DNA of 64,000 nucleotides from contig NZ_JASERL010000007.1 in NCBI RefSeq assembly GCF_030766935.1, forward strand, positions 310,001-374,000. Reading direction: 5' to 3'. This document shows, piece by piece, positions 32,725 through 41,374 of the stretch. The number at the start of each line of letters is the position of its first letter. Positions within the stretch are counted from its first letter, which is position 1. The notes below the pieces were generated by a model, which was not told where the DNA came from, did no database searches, and saw nothing but the letters and a program-made list of their open reading frames with translations. This DNA is from Streptomyces sp. KL109B. Its GTDB lineage: Bacteria > Actinomycetota > Actinomycetes > Streptomycetales > Streptomycetaceae. The position numbers and the translations under genes were made by a program.

Positions 32725-35694
32725 GTGGCACAGACATTCGGGGCGCCGTTGATCGGTCGGGCGGACGAGCTGGGCCGGCTCACCGGCGTGCTGGAGCGGG
32801 CCGATGGCGGGGAAGCGCGGGCGTTGCTGGTGGCCGGGGACGCGGGCGTCGGTAAGACGCGCGTGCTGACGGAGGCCGCCGCGCACGCCGCCGCCACCGG
32901 GACGACCGTCCTGACCGGCCACTGCGTGGACCTCGGCGACGTAGGACTGCCGTACCTGCCGTTCACGGAGATCCTCGGCGCGGCTGCCGCCGACGAACGG
33001 CTGGCCCCGGCGCTCGCCGCGTACCCCGCCGTGAACCGGCTGCTCGGCGCGGCCTCCGGCACGGAACCCGCACCGGATCCCGGCGGCCGACTCCAGCTCC
33101 TCGAAGGTGTCGCGGGGCTGCTCGCCGACCTGGCCGAGCTGACCCCGCTGCTACTGGTCGTCGAGGACCTGCACTGGGCCGACCAGTCCTCCCGCGACCT
33201 GCTCCGCTTCCTGCTCAGCCGCGGCGCCCGCCGTCGGCCCGCACACGGCGGCCCGCCGAGCCGCCTCACGCTCTTCGCCTCGTACCGCACGGACGACCTG
33301 CACCGCCGCCACCCCCTGCGGCCGCTGCTCGCCGAGCTGATCAGGCTGCCCTCCGTCGACCGCCTCGACCTGCGCCCGCTCGCCGACGCCGAGGTGGCCC
33401 GGCTCGTGCGCGCGCAGCACACGGGACCCGTCGCCGACAGCACGGTCCGCCGCATCGTCGACCGCGCCGAGGGCAACGCCTTCTACGCCGAGGAACTGCT
33501 CGCCGCGCTGCCCGACGACGAGGGGCCCGGTGCGCTCGGCGGCCTCGGCGACGTGCTGCTCATCCGGGTCGAGCAACTCACCGAAACCGCCCAGCAGGTG
33601 CTGCGCACGGCCGCCGTGGCGGGCCGCCGCGTCGCGCACGACCTGCTGCGCGACGCCGTCCAACTCCCGGAGGAACAGCTGGAGTCGGTGCTGCGCGAGG
33701 TCATCGGGCACCAACTGCTGCTGCCGGGCGACGACGCGACGTACTCCTTCCGGCACGCCCTCACCCGCGAGGCCGTGTACGCGGATCTGCTGCCCGGCGA
33801 ACGGATCCGGCTGCACCGGCTGTTCGCCAAACTCCTCGCGGCCGAAGGCCGGCCACCGCAGAGCGCGGCGGAGCGCGCGCACCACTCCCGCGAGAGCCAC
33901 GACCTCGCCGACGCGCTGACCGCCTCCCTCGAAGCCGCCGACCACGCCCAGCGCGTCGGCGCGCCCGCCGAGGAGCTGCGCCACCTGGAGGCCGCGCTCG
34001 AACTGTGGGACGTCGTCGACGCGTCCGCCCGCCCCGCGACCGGCGACCCGGCCACCCTCACCCTGCGCGCATCGGCCGCCGCCGCCCGCGCGGGCGACCC
34101 CCACCGCGCGGTCCAGCTCACCCGTTCCGCGCTCGCCCGCGCCGGTTCCGACGCCGACTCAGAACTCGCGGCGCGCGTGCGCTACACCCTCGCGGACAAC
34201 CTGATCCGGATCGACCACCTGGAGGCCGCGTTCACGTACAGCAGCGAGGCCCTGGCGCTGATCCCGGCCGAGCCGCCCTCCGGCACCTGGGTGTGGGCCG
34301 CCGCGACCCACGTCCTGGCCGCACGCCACGTGGGCCGGTACGAGGACGCGAGGCACATCGCCCGGCAGGCGCTCGCCGTCGCCGAACAGCTCGAACTGGC
34401 CGACGCCCGCGCCGACTTGACGATCTCACTCGTCAACCTGGAGGCCCACAACCGGCGTACGCCACAGGGCCGGGACCGCCTGATCCGGGCCCGCGAGCTG
34501 GCCGGCGCCGCCGGAAACCTCCCGGTGGAGATGCGCGCCCTCTACAACCTCGCCATCGGCTGCTACGAGTCCGGCGACCTCGACGCCTCCCTCACCTGGA
34601 TCGCCGACGGCCTCGCCATCGCCCGCCGCGCCGGGCTCCTCACCTCCCCGTACGCCCTGGAGCTGCGCTACCTCCAGTCCCTGCTGCTCTACACGCTGGG
34701 CCGCTGGGACGAGTGCGCGCGAGCCGCGGCCGCCGACACCGAACTGCTGCCGCCCGCAGGCGGATTCGCGGTCGCGCCCGCCCTCTACGTGGCCCTGGCG
34801 CGCGGCGAGCACGACACGGCCGTCCCCGGGGCCCGCGGACTGCTCGACCATCACTTCGACTGGATGGCGGCGCTCGTCTCCGCGATCGTGCTGACCGACG
34901 CGGCGGCAGTGCGCGGGGACGTCGAGGAATGCGTACGACAGTTGCACACCTCGGTCGACTCACTCACCGACGTCTCGGGCGGCACGCGGCCCGACGCCGT
35001 CGTGCGGCTCGCCGCCCTTGCGCTCGCCGCCGTCGCGGACGCGGCCGAGGCGGCCCGCCTCTCCGGCGACACGGCGGGCGCGGGCCGCTGGGCGGCGACC
35101 GCCGCCGAACTCGCCGAACTGGCCCGCGACACGGCCGCCCAGGCGAAGGCCGAGGACGGCGCCGAACAGGGCCCCGAGGGCCTCGCCTGGCTGGCCCGCG
35201 CCGAGGCCGAGACGGTGCGCGCCACCACAGGGCCCGACGTCGCAGCCTGGCAGCGCACCGTGACGGCGTTCGACTACGGCGAGCCGTACGAACTCGCCCG
35301 CTGCCGACGCCGGTTGGCCGAGGCCCTGCTCACCGCAGACCGCCGCGACGAGGCCGCCGAGCAGGCGTACGCGGCCCGCGACACGGCCGAACGGCTCGGC
35401 GCCGTCCCCCTGCGCGAGGCCCTGGACGCCCTCATCCGGCGCGGCCGCCTCTCCGACGCCCCGGCCGCCGAGGAGCGGATCGCCGCACTGACCGCCCGCG
35501 AGAGCGACGTACTGCGGCTGCTCGGCCGGGGCCGCACCAACCGTCAGATCGGCGAGGAGCTGTTCATCAGCGGCAAGACGGCGAGCGTCCACGTCTCGAA
35601 CATCCTCGCCAAACTGGGCGCGTCCAGCCGCACCGACGCCGTCGGCATCGCGTACCGCGAGGGCCTGATCGAGCCCGCGCAGGGCGGAGAATGA
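32725..35694 (+). CDS. LAL-type LuxR family regulator with AAA ATPase domain
   Basis: A 989-residue large ATP-binding LuxR protein. Walker A is VAGDAGVGKTRVLTE and Walker B LLLVVEDLHWADQ in the N-terminal third; a long TPR-like helical middle follows. The LuxR helix-turn-helix is at the very end (LTARESDVLRLLGRGRTNRQ, IGEELFISGKTASVHVSNIL). GTG 32725 with AGGA eight bases upstream begins at the conserved IGRADEL motif of this family; the frame is open much further upstream but overlaps the previous gene. Such proteins activate secondary-metabolite or sugar-use genes; the target here is unknown. Confidence 0.88.
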   Translation: MAQTFGAPLIGRADELGRLTGVLERADGGEARALLVAGDAGVGKTRVLTEAAAHAAATGTTVLTGHCVDLGDVGLPYLPFTEILGAAAADERLAPALAAYPAVNRLLGAASGTEPAPDPGGRLQLLEGVAGLLADLAELTPLLLVVEDLHWADQSSRDLLRFLLSRGARRRPAHGGPPSRLTLFASYRTDDLHRRHPLRPLLAELIRLPSVDRLDLRPLADAEVARLVRAQHTGPVADSTVRRIVDRAEGNAFYAEELLAALPDDEGPGALGGLGDVLLIRVEQLTETAQQVLRTAAVAGRRVAHDLLRDAVQLPEEQLESVLREVIGHQLLLPGDDATYSFRHALTREAVYADLLPGERIRLHRLFAKLLAAEGRPPQSAAERAHHSRESHDLADALTASLEAADHAQRVGAPAEELRHLEAALELWDVVDASARPATGDPATLTLRASAAAARAGDPHRAVQLTRSALARAGSDADSELAARVRYTLADNLIRIDHLEAAFTYSSEALALIPAEPPSGTWVWAAATHVLAARHVGRYEDARHIARQALAVAEQLELADARADLTISLVNLEAHNRRTPQGRDRLIRARELAGAAGNLPVEMRALYNLAIGCYESGDLDASLTWIADGLAIARRAGLLTSPYALELRYLQSLLLYTLGRWDECARAAAADTELLPPAGGFAVAPALYVALARGEHDTAVPGARGLLDHHFDWMAALVSAIVLTDAAAVRGDVEECVRQLHTSVDSLTDVSGGTRPDAVVRLAALALAAVADAAEAARLSGDTAGAGRWAATAAELAELARDTAAQAKAEDGAEQGPEGLAWLARAEAETVRATTGPDVAAWQRTVTAFDYGEPYELARCRRRLAEALLTADRRDEAAEQAYAARDTAERLGAVPLREALDALIRRGRLSDAPAAEERIAALTARESDVLRLLGRGRTNRQIGEELFISGKTASVHVSNILAKLGASSRTDAVGIAYREGLIEPAQGGE

Positions 35695-35696
35695 CC

Positions 35697-35730
35697 GAGG
35701 GCCGGGCCACCCGAAGGTGACCCGGCCCTC
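35697..35730. terminator. Bidirectional terminator between the LAL gene and serA
   Basis: Stem GAGGGCCGGG (35697-35706) / CCCGGCCCTC (35721-35730) with inner CACC/GGTG pairing and loop CGAA. It lies between two convergent genes. Confidence 0.75.
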
Positions 35731-35743
35731 AACTGCCCAGCTG

Positions 35744-37345
35744 TCAGACGAGGTTGACGGAGCGCGCCGAGGTCGCGCCGATCTCGGCGGCCAGCTCGTT
35801 GAGCACACCCTGCGGCACGGTGTCGTCCACGGTGAGCACCGCCAGCGCCTCGCCACCGACGTCCGCACGCGAGACCTGCATGCCGCCGATGTTGACGCCC
35901 GCCTCACCGAGCACCCGGCCGACCGTGCCGACGACGCCGGGACGGTCCTCGTAACGCAGCACGACCATGTGGTCGGCGAGCGCCAGGTCCACGTCGTACT
36001 CGCCGACCGCGACGAGCTTCTGGAGGTGCTTGGGGCCCGCGAGCGTGCCGGAGACCGAGACCTTCTGGCCGTCGGACAGCGTCCCCGCGACGGTGACGAC
36101 GTTGCGGTGCTCGTGCGACTCGGAGGACGTCGTGAGGCGGACCTCGACGCCGCGCTCCTGCGCGAACAGCGGGGCGTTGACGTACGAGACCGTCTCGTCG
36201 ACGACGTCCTCGAACACGCCCTTGAGCGCGGAGAGTTCGAGCACCTTCACGTCGTGCTGGGTGATCTCGCCGTACACCTCGACGTCGAGCCGGACCGCGA
36301 CCTCGCCCGCGAGCGCGGTGAAGATCCGGCCGAGGCGCTCGGCGAGCGGCAGACCCGGCTTGACGTCCTCGGCGATGACGCCGCCCTGCACGTTCACCGC
36401 GTCCGGCACGAGCTCACCGGAGAGCGCGAGGCGCACCGACTTGGCGACGGCGACACCGGCCTTCTCCTGCGCCTCGTCCGTGGAGGCGCCGAGGTGCGGG
36501 GTGCAGACGACCTGGTCGAACTGGAACAGCGGGGAGTCCGTGCAGGGCTCCTTCGCGTACACATCGAGGCCGGCGCCCGCGACGCGGCCCTCCTTGATCG
36601 CCGAGTAGAGGGCCTCCTCGTCGACGATCCCGCCGCGCGCAGCGTTGACGATCCGCACGTTCGGCTTGACCTTGTGCAGCGCCTCGTCGCCGATCAGGCC
36701 GAGGGTCTCGGGGGTCTTCGGGAGGTGGACGGTGATGAAGTCCGAGACCTCGAGCAGCTCGTCCAGCGAAAGCACCTTCACGCCCATCTGCGCGGCGCGC
36801 GCGGGCTGCACGTACGGGTCGTACGCGACGACCTTCATGCCGAAAGCGGACATGCGCTGCGCGACGAGCGCGCCGATGCGGCCCAGTCCGACGACGCCGA
36901 GGGTCTTCTCGGCGAGCTCGACGCCGGTGTACTTGCTGCGCTTCCACTCGCCGCCCTTGAGGGCCTGCGAACCCTGCGGGATGTTGCGCGCGGTGGCGAT
37001 GAGGAGACCGCAGGCCAGCTCGGCGGCGGTCACGATGTTGGAGGTCGGGGCGTTCACGACCATCACGCCGGCCTTGGTGGCGGCGGACACGTCCACGTTG
37101 TCGAGGCCGACGCCGGCGCGCGCGACGACCTTCAGCTTCTTCGCGGCGGCGATCGCCTCGGCGTCGACCTTGGTGGCCGAGCGGATCAGGATCGCGTCGA
37201 CGTCGGCGATGGCCGGGAGCAGCTCGCCCCGGTCCGCGCCGTTGCACTGGCGGATCTCGAAGTCCGGGCCCAGGGCGTCGACCGTCGCGGGCGACAGCTC
37301 CTCGGCGATGAGTACGACAGGTTTGCCGTTGGCAGCAGTGCTCAC
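35744..37345 (-). CDS. serA: D-3-phosphoglycerate dehydrogenase
   Basis: First step of serine synthesis, NAD-dependent. The 533 residues are the long form: substrate/nucleotide-binding domains with ARAGVGLDNVDV, GVVGLGRIGALVAQRM, catalytic Arg in NAARGGIVDEEAL, Glu in AKEPCTDSPLF and His in CTPHLGASTDEAQ, then an intervening domain (about 320-450) and a C-terminal ACT domain (LRYEDRPGVVGTVGRVLGEA) that gives serine feedback control. GTG 37345 is preceded by TGAGGA. It lies downstream of ilvC on the same strand but a terminator separates them, so it is probably its own unit. Confidence 0.95.
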   Translation of the reverse strand: MSTAANGKPVVLIAEELSPATVDALGPDFEIRQCNGADRGELLPAIADVDAILIRSATKVDAEAIAAAKKLKVVARAGVGLDNVDVSAATKAGVMVVNAPTSNIVTAAELACGLLIATARNIPQGSQALKGGEWKRSKYTGVELAEKTLGVVGLGRIGALVAQRMSAFGMKVVAYDPYVQPARAAQMGVKVLSLDELLEVSDFITVHLPKTPETLGLIGDEALHKVKPNVRIVNAARGGIVDEEALYSAIKEGRVAGAGLDVYAKEPCTDSPLFQFDQVVCTPHLGASTDEAQEKAGVAVAKSVRLALSGELVPDAVNVQGGVIAEDVKPGLPLAERLGRIFTALAGEVAVRLDVEVYGEITQHDVKVLELSALKGVFEDVVDETVSYVNAPLFAQERGVEVRLTTSSESHEHRNVVTVAGTLSDGQKVSVSGTLAGPKHLQKLVAVGEYDVDLALADHMVVLRYEDRPGVVGTVGRVLGEAGVNIGGMQVSRADVGGEALAVLTVDDTVPQGVLNELAAEIGATSARSVNLV

Positions 37346-37472
37346 GTGAGTCCTCACAGGTCCAATGCGGACGGCCGTCCCGACGGCCGCAGGCGGTGGA
37401 GGGTGCTTGTGCCGCGTGGAAGACGCACGACGCTGTGGGCCCAACGCGAATGTGTTCTGCAGTGTAGTGCCG

Positions 37473-37500
37473 CCAGGGAGGTGCGCTTGCGCCTCCCTGG
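37473..37500. other. Strong hairpin in the serA upstream region
   Basis: CCAGGGAG (37473-37480) and CTCCCTGG (37493-37500) with inner pairs make a stem of about 12 bp. There is no T-run on either strand. It may be a structured leader of serA or a protein-binding site; nothing else was found in 37346-37557. Confidence 0.4.
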
Positions 37501-37557
37501 AAGGATCACTCGTCCGAGGCTGTACACCGTGGACAACGGTGTGGACGAGCCATGGAG

Positions 37558-37589
37558 AACGGGGTCGCGGCGTGTGCCGCGACCCCGTT
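37558..37589 (-). terminator. Terminator after ilvC
   Basis: A 13-bp perfect stem, AACGGGGTCGCGG (37558-37570) / CCGCGACCCCGTT (37577-37589), loop CGTGTG, just past the ilvC stop codon at 37600. Confidence 0.8.
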
Positions 37590-37599
37590 CCGTGGAGAC

Positions 37600-38601
37600 T
37601 TACGCCTCCTCGTCGTTCACCCAGCTCATGAGCTTGCGCAGCTCGGCGCCCGTGGTGGCGAGCAGGCTGTCCTCGTCCTGCTTCTTGTACTCGTTGTACT
37701 TCTTCAGACCGCCGTGGTACTCGTCCATCCAGTTCTTGGCGAACGTGCCGTCCTGGATCTCGGCGAGGACCTTCTTCATCTCGGCCTTGGTGGCGTCCGT
37801 GATGATCCGCGGGCCGGTGACGTAGTCGCCCCACTCGGCGGTCTCGGAGACCGACCAGCGCATCTTCTCCAGGCCGCCCTCGTACATGAGGTCCACGATG
37901 AGCTTCAGCTCGTGCAGGCACTCGAAGTACGCGATCTCCGGCTGGTAACCGGCCTCGGTCAGCGTCTCGAAGCCGGCCTTGACCAGCGCCGCCGTGCCAC
38001 CGCAGAGGACGGCCTGCTCACCGAACAGGTCGGTCTCGGTCTCCTCGGTGAAGGTCGTCTTGATGACGCCGGCACGCGTGCCGCCGATGCCCTTCGCGTA
38101 CGAGAGGGCCAGCTCGAAGCCCTTGCCGGAGGCGTCCTGCTCGACGGCCGCGATGCACGGAACGCCACGACCCTCCTCGTACTGACGGCGCACGAGGTGA
38201 CCCGGGCCCTTCGGGGCGACCATGCAGACGTCGACACCCTCCGGCGGCTTGATGAAGCCGTAGCGGATGTTGAGGCCGTGACCGAAGAAGAGGGCGTCGC
38301 CGTCCTTCAGGTTCGGGGCGATGGTCTCCTCGTAGACCTTGGCCTGGATCGGGTCCGGGACCAGGATCATGATGACGTCGGCCTCGGCCGCGGCCTCGGA
38401 CGGCGTGACGACGCGCAGGCCCTGCTCCTCGGCCTTGGCCTTGGACTTGGAGCCCTCGTGCAGGCCGACGCGGACGTCGACACCCGAGTCGCGCAGCGAG
38501 AGCGCGTGGGCGTGGCCCTGGGAGCCGTAGCCGATCACCGCGACCTTGCGGTTCTGGATGATGGACAGGTCGGCATCGTCGTCGTAGAACAGCTCGGCCA
38601 C
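37600..38601 (-). CDS. ilvC: Ketol-acid reductoisomerase (NADP-type, class I)
   Basis: Converts acetolactate and acetohydroxybutyrate to the dihydroxy acids of valine and isoleucine synthesis. The 333-residue protein has VIGYGSQGHAHALSLRDSG for NADPH, MVAPKGPGHLVRRQYEEG, the metal-ligand Glu/Asp segments TETDLFGEQAVLCGG and AYFECLHELKLIVDLMYEGG, and SETAEWGDY. AAGGAG stands 8 bases before GTG 38601. It is the last gene of ilvB-ilvN-ilvC, 99 bases after ilvN; a small hairpin CTCGC/GCGAG (38672-38684) lies in that gap. Confidence 0.96.
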   Translation of the reverse strand: MAELFYDDDADLSIIQNRKVAVIGYGSQGHAHALSLRDSGVDVRVGLHEGSKSKAKAEEQGLRVVTPSEAAAEADVIMILVPDPIQAKVYEETIAPNLKDGDALFFGHGLNIRYGFIKPPEGVDVCMVAPKGPGHLVRRQYEEGRGVPCIAAVEQDASGKGFELALSYAKGIGGTRAGVIKTTFTEETETDLFGEQAVLCGGTAALVKAGFETLTEAGYQPEIAYFECLHELKLIVDLMYEGGLEKMRWSVSETAEWGDYVTGPRIITDATKAEMKKVLAEIQDGTFAKNWMDEYHGGLKKYNEYKKQDEDSLLATTGAELRKLMSWVNDEEA

Positions 38602-38700
38602 TGGGGTTCTCCTTGGTGTGCTGGTGTTGCGTCCCACCGTACGGCGGGGTGCGGAAGGGAAGTTATTGGGTCTCGCTATGCGAGAGGTTCTTTACGGTGC

Positions 38701-39225
38701 TCAGGCCGTGCGGTCGAGCGCCCGCAGGCTCCGGTCGGTGATGGAGCGCGAGCCGCGGCCGACCGCGATGGTGCCGGACTGGACGAGCTCCTTGATGCCG
38801 AAGGGTTCGAGCATCTTGAGCATCGCTTCCAGCTTGTCGCTGCTGCCCGTGGCCTCGATGGTGACGGCCTCCGGGGAGACGTCCACGGTCTTGGCGCGGA
38901 ACAGCTGGACGATCTCGACGATCTGGGAGCGCGTCTCGTTGTCGGCGCGGACCTTGGCGAGCACCAGCTCGCGGGCGACGGCCGAGTCGGGCTCCAGCTC
39001 GACGATCTTCAGGACGTTGACCAGCTTGTTGAGCTGCTTCGTGACCTGTTCGAGCGGCAGGTCCTCGACATTCACCACGATGGTGATGCGGGAGATGTCG
39101 GGGTGCTCGGTGACGCCGACGGCGAGCGAGTCGATGTTGAAGCCGCGGCGCGAGAAGAGGGCGGTGATCCGGGCCAGGACACCGGGCTTGTTCTCGACCA
39201 GGACGGAGAGCGTGTGCTTGGACAT
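38701..39225 (-). CDS. ilvN: Acetolactate synthase regulatory (small) subunit
   Basis: The 174-residue protein has an N-terminal ACT domain (LSVLVENKPGVLARITALFS, RRGFNIDSLAVG) that binds valine and confers feedback inhibition on IlvB, and the usual C-terminal ALS_ss domain (ELVLAKVRADNETRSQIVEI). It follows ilvB after 33 bases and is co-transcribed with it. Length and both domains are normal. Confidence 0.95.
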   Translation of the reverse strand: MSKHTLSVLVENKPGVLARITALFSRRGFNIDSLAVGVTEHPDISRITIVVNVEDLPLEQVTKQLNKLVNVLKIVELEPDSAVARELVLAKVRADNETRSQIVEIVQLFRAKTVDVSPEAVTIEATGSSDKLEAMLKMLEPFGIKELVQSGTIAVGRGSRSITDRSLRALDRTA

Positions 39226-39258
39226 ATCTCTTGGTCTCTCTCTACGTCTCGTCGTCGC

Positions 39259-41109
39259 TCAGTCGTCTTCGGAGTCGCCGAAGTCGGGGCGGACGTCCCG
39301 AGCGGCCATGATCTCGTCGTTGGAGGTGCCGGCGGCGACCATCGGCCACACCATGGCGTCCTCGTGGACGATGAAGTCGACCACGACCGGGCGGTCGTTG
39401 ATCGAGTTCGCCTCCTCGATGCACTTGTCGAGGTCCTCGGGGCGCTCACAGCGGATGGCGTAGCAGCCCATGGCCTCGGACAGCTTCACGAAGTCCGGGA
39501 CGCGCGTGCCCTTGTTGGGCGGGGTCTCGCCGTCGGGGCCCGCGTGCAGCACGGTGTTCGAGTAGCGCTGGTTGTAGAACAGCGTCTGCCACTGGCGGAC
39601 CATCCCGAGGGCGCCGTTGTTGATGATGGCGACCTTGATCGGGATGTTGTTCAGGGCGCAGGTGGTCAGCTCCTGATTGGTCATCTGGAAGCAGCCGTCG
39701 CCGTCGATCGCCCAGACCGTCTTGTCCGGGGCCCCGGCCTGGGCGCCCATCGCGGCGGGCACCGAGTAGCCCATGGTCCCGGCGCCGCCCGAGTTCAGCC
39801 ACGTCGCGGGCTTGTCGTACTGGATGTAGTGCGCGGCCCACATCTGGTGCTGGCCGACGCCCGCCGCGAAGATCGTGTCCTGCGGGGCGAGTTGGCCGAT
39901 GCGCTCGATGACCTGCTGCGGGGAGAGCGAGCCGTCCTCGGGCTGGTCGTAGCCGAGCGGGTACGTCTCGCGCCAGCGGTTGAGGTCGTTCCACCAGGCG
40001 CTGTAGTCGCCGGTGTGACCGTCCGAGTGCTCCTTCTGGACCGCCTGGATCAGGTCGGCGATGACCTCGCGGGCGTCACCGACGATCGGCACGTCCGCGG
40101 CGCGGTTCTTGCCGATCTCCGCCGGGTCGATGTCCGCGTGCACGATCTTCGCGAACGGCGCGAAGCTGTCCAGGTTGCCGGTGACGCGGTCGTCGAAGCG
40201 GGCTCCGAGGGCGACGATCAGGTCGGCCTTCTGCAGCGCGGTGACGGCGGTGACCGCACCGTGCATGCCCGGCATTCCCACGTGCAGCGGGTGGCTGTCG
40301 GGGAATGCGCCGAGCGCCATCAGGGTGGTGGTGACGGGCGCTCCGGTGAGCTCGGCGAGCATCTTCAGCTCGGCGGTGGCCTGCGCCTTGAGGACGCCAC
40401 CACCGACGTAGAGAACGGGCCGCTTCGCGTTCGTGATCAGCTTCGCGGCCTCGCGGATCTGCTTGGCGTGCGGCTTGGTCACGGGGCGGTAGCCGGGCAG
40501 GTCCTGCTGCGGCGGCCAGCTGAACGTCGTCTGCGACTGCAGGATGTCCTTCGGGATGTCCACGAGGACCGGGCCCGGACGGCCGGTCGAGGCGATGTGG
40601 AACGCCTGGGCGATCGCCTGCGGGATCTCCTCGGCCTTGGTGACCAGGAAACTGTGCTTGGTGATCGGCATCGTGATGCCGACGATGTCCGCCTCCTGGA
40701 AGGCGTCCGTACCGATCGACTTGGAGACGACCTGACCGGTGATCGCGACGAGCGGCACCGAGTCCATCATCGCGTCCGCGATCGGCGTCACCAGATTGGT
40801 CGCCCCCGGACCCGAAGTGGCCATGCAGACACCGACCTTGCCGGTGGCCTGCGCGTAACCGGTGGCCGCGTGGCCCGCACCCTGCTCGTGACGGACGAGC
40901 ACGTGGCGCACCCGGCTGGAGTCCATCATCGGGTCGTACGCCGGAAGGATCGTGCCGCCGGGAATGCCGAATACGGTGTCGACCCCGACCTCCTCAAGCG
41001 AGCGAATGAGGGACTTCGCACCCGTGACGTGCTCGACGGGGGCGGACTGCTGTCCTCCGGAACGGGGCCGCGGCTGCGGATTGCCGGCCCCGGTGGCCTG
41101 CTCGGTCAT
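39259..41109 (-). CDS. ilvB: Acetolactate synthase catalytic (large) subunit
   Basis: Thiamine-diphosphate enzyme making acetolactate or acetohydroxybutyrate, the first common step of branched-chain synthesis. The 616-residue protein has VFGIPGGTILPAYDP, the catalytic Glu in VRHEQGAGHAATGYAQATG, the FAD-binding middle domain (LIVALGARFDDRVTG), and the ThDP signature AIDGDGCFQMTNQELTT followed by NNGALGMVRQWQ. ATG 41109 is listed; a second ATG two codons earlier (41115) is equally possible. The leader before it has the classical ilvB peptide and attenuator. Confidence 0.95.
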   Translation of the reverse strand: MTEQATGAGNPQPRPRSGGQQSAPVEHVTGAKSLIRSLEEVGVDTVFGIPGGTILPAYDPMMDSSRVRHVLVRHEQGAGHAATGYAQATGKVGVCMATSGPGATNLVTPIADAMMDSVPLVAITGQVVSKSIGTDAFQEADIVGITMPITKHSFLVTKAEEIPQAIAQAFHIASTGRPGPVLVDIPKDILQSQTTFSWPPQQDLPGYRPVTKPHAKQIREAAKLITNAKRPVLYVGGGVLKAQATAELKMLAELTGAPVTTTLMALGAFPDSHPLHVGMPGMHGAVTAVTALQKADLIVALGARFDDRVTGNLDSFAPFAKIVHADIDPAEIGKNRAADVPIVGDAREVIADLIQAVQKEHSDGHTGDYSAWWNDLNRWRETYPLGYDQPEDGSLSPQQVIERIGQLAPQDTIFAAGVGQHQMWAAHYIQYDKPATWLNSGGAGTMGYSVPAAMGAQAGAPDKTVWAIDGDGCFQMTNQELTTCALNNIPIKVAIINNGALGMVRQWQTLFYNQRYSNTVLHAGPDGETPPNKGTRVPDFVKLSEAMGCYAIRCERPEDLDKCIEEANSINDRPVVVDFIVHEDAMVWPMVAAGTSNDEIMAARDVRPDFGDSEDD

Positions 41110-41210
41110 CGGCATTCTCTTCTCGATGCTGAGGGTTTTTGCGAGGGTTCTGCAGGGTCTTACGTGTTTGTCGGGCAAGTGGCGGCGGGTCTGAACCGGC
41201 ACCCGTGCAA

Positions 41211-41245
41211 CAAAAAACCCCTCGTGCCGTGAGGCAAGCGAGGGG
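41211..41245 (-). terminator. Attenuator hairpin in the ilvB leader
   Basis: On the minus strand CCCCTCG (41245-41239) pairs with CGAGGGG (41224-41218), followed by TTTTTTG. It begins 55 positions beyond the last base of the leader-peptide stop codon, as in cimA. Confidence 0.85.
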
Positions 41246-41299
41246 AGCGCGCCGGGTGCGGTCGCCGGGTTTCCGGAAGTCTTACCGGTGGTCCCAGCT

Positions 41300-41341
41300 T
41301 CAGCCGACGCGCTTTCCAAGTACGAGAATTCGGGTGCGCAT
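41300..41341 (-). CDS. ilvB leader peptide MRTRILVLGKRVG
   Basis: A 13-residue minus-strand ORF with ATG 41341 and TGA at 41302-41300. It is preceded by GGAGGG 8 bases upstream. Consecutive Ile, Leu, Val and Leu codons make it sensitive to branched-chain aminoacyl-tRNA supply. This is the well-known actinobacterial ilvB attenuation peptide. Confidence 0.88.
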   Translation of the reverse strand: MRTRILVLGKRVG

Positions 41342-41374
41342 GGCATTGACCCTCCCCCCAGCGCACATGGCGTG

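Noticed and set aside
37552..41232. A very long open frame on the plus strand across ilvC, ilvN and ilvB
   Set aside because: It is antisense to three well-conserved genes and results from high third-position GC. The same holds for long frames opposite the second LAL gene (48264-51446) and opposite the ArsB-like gene and gatB (56459-59269).
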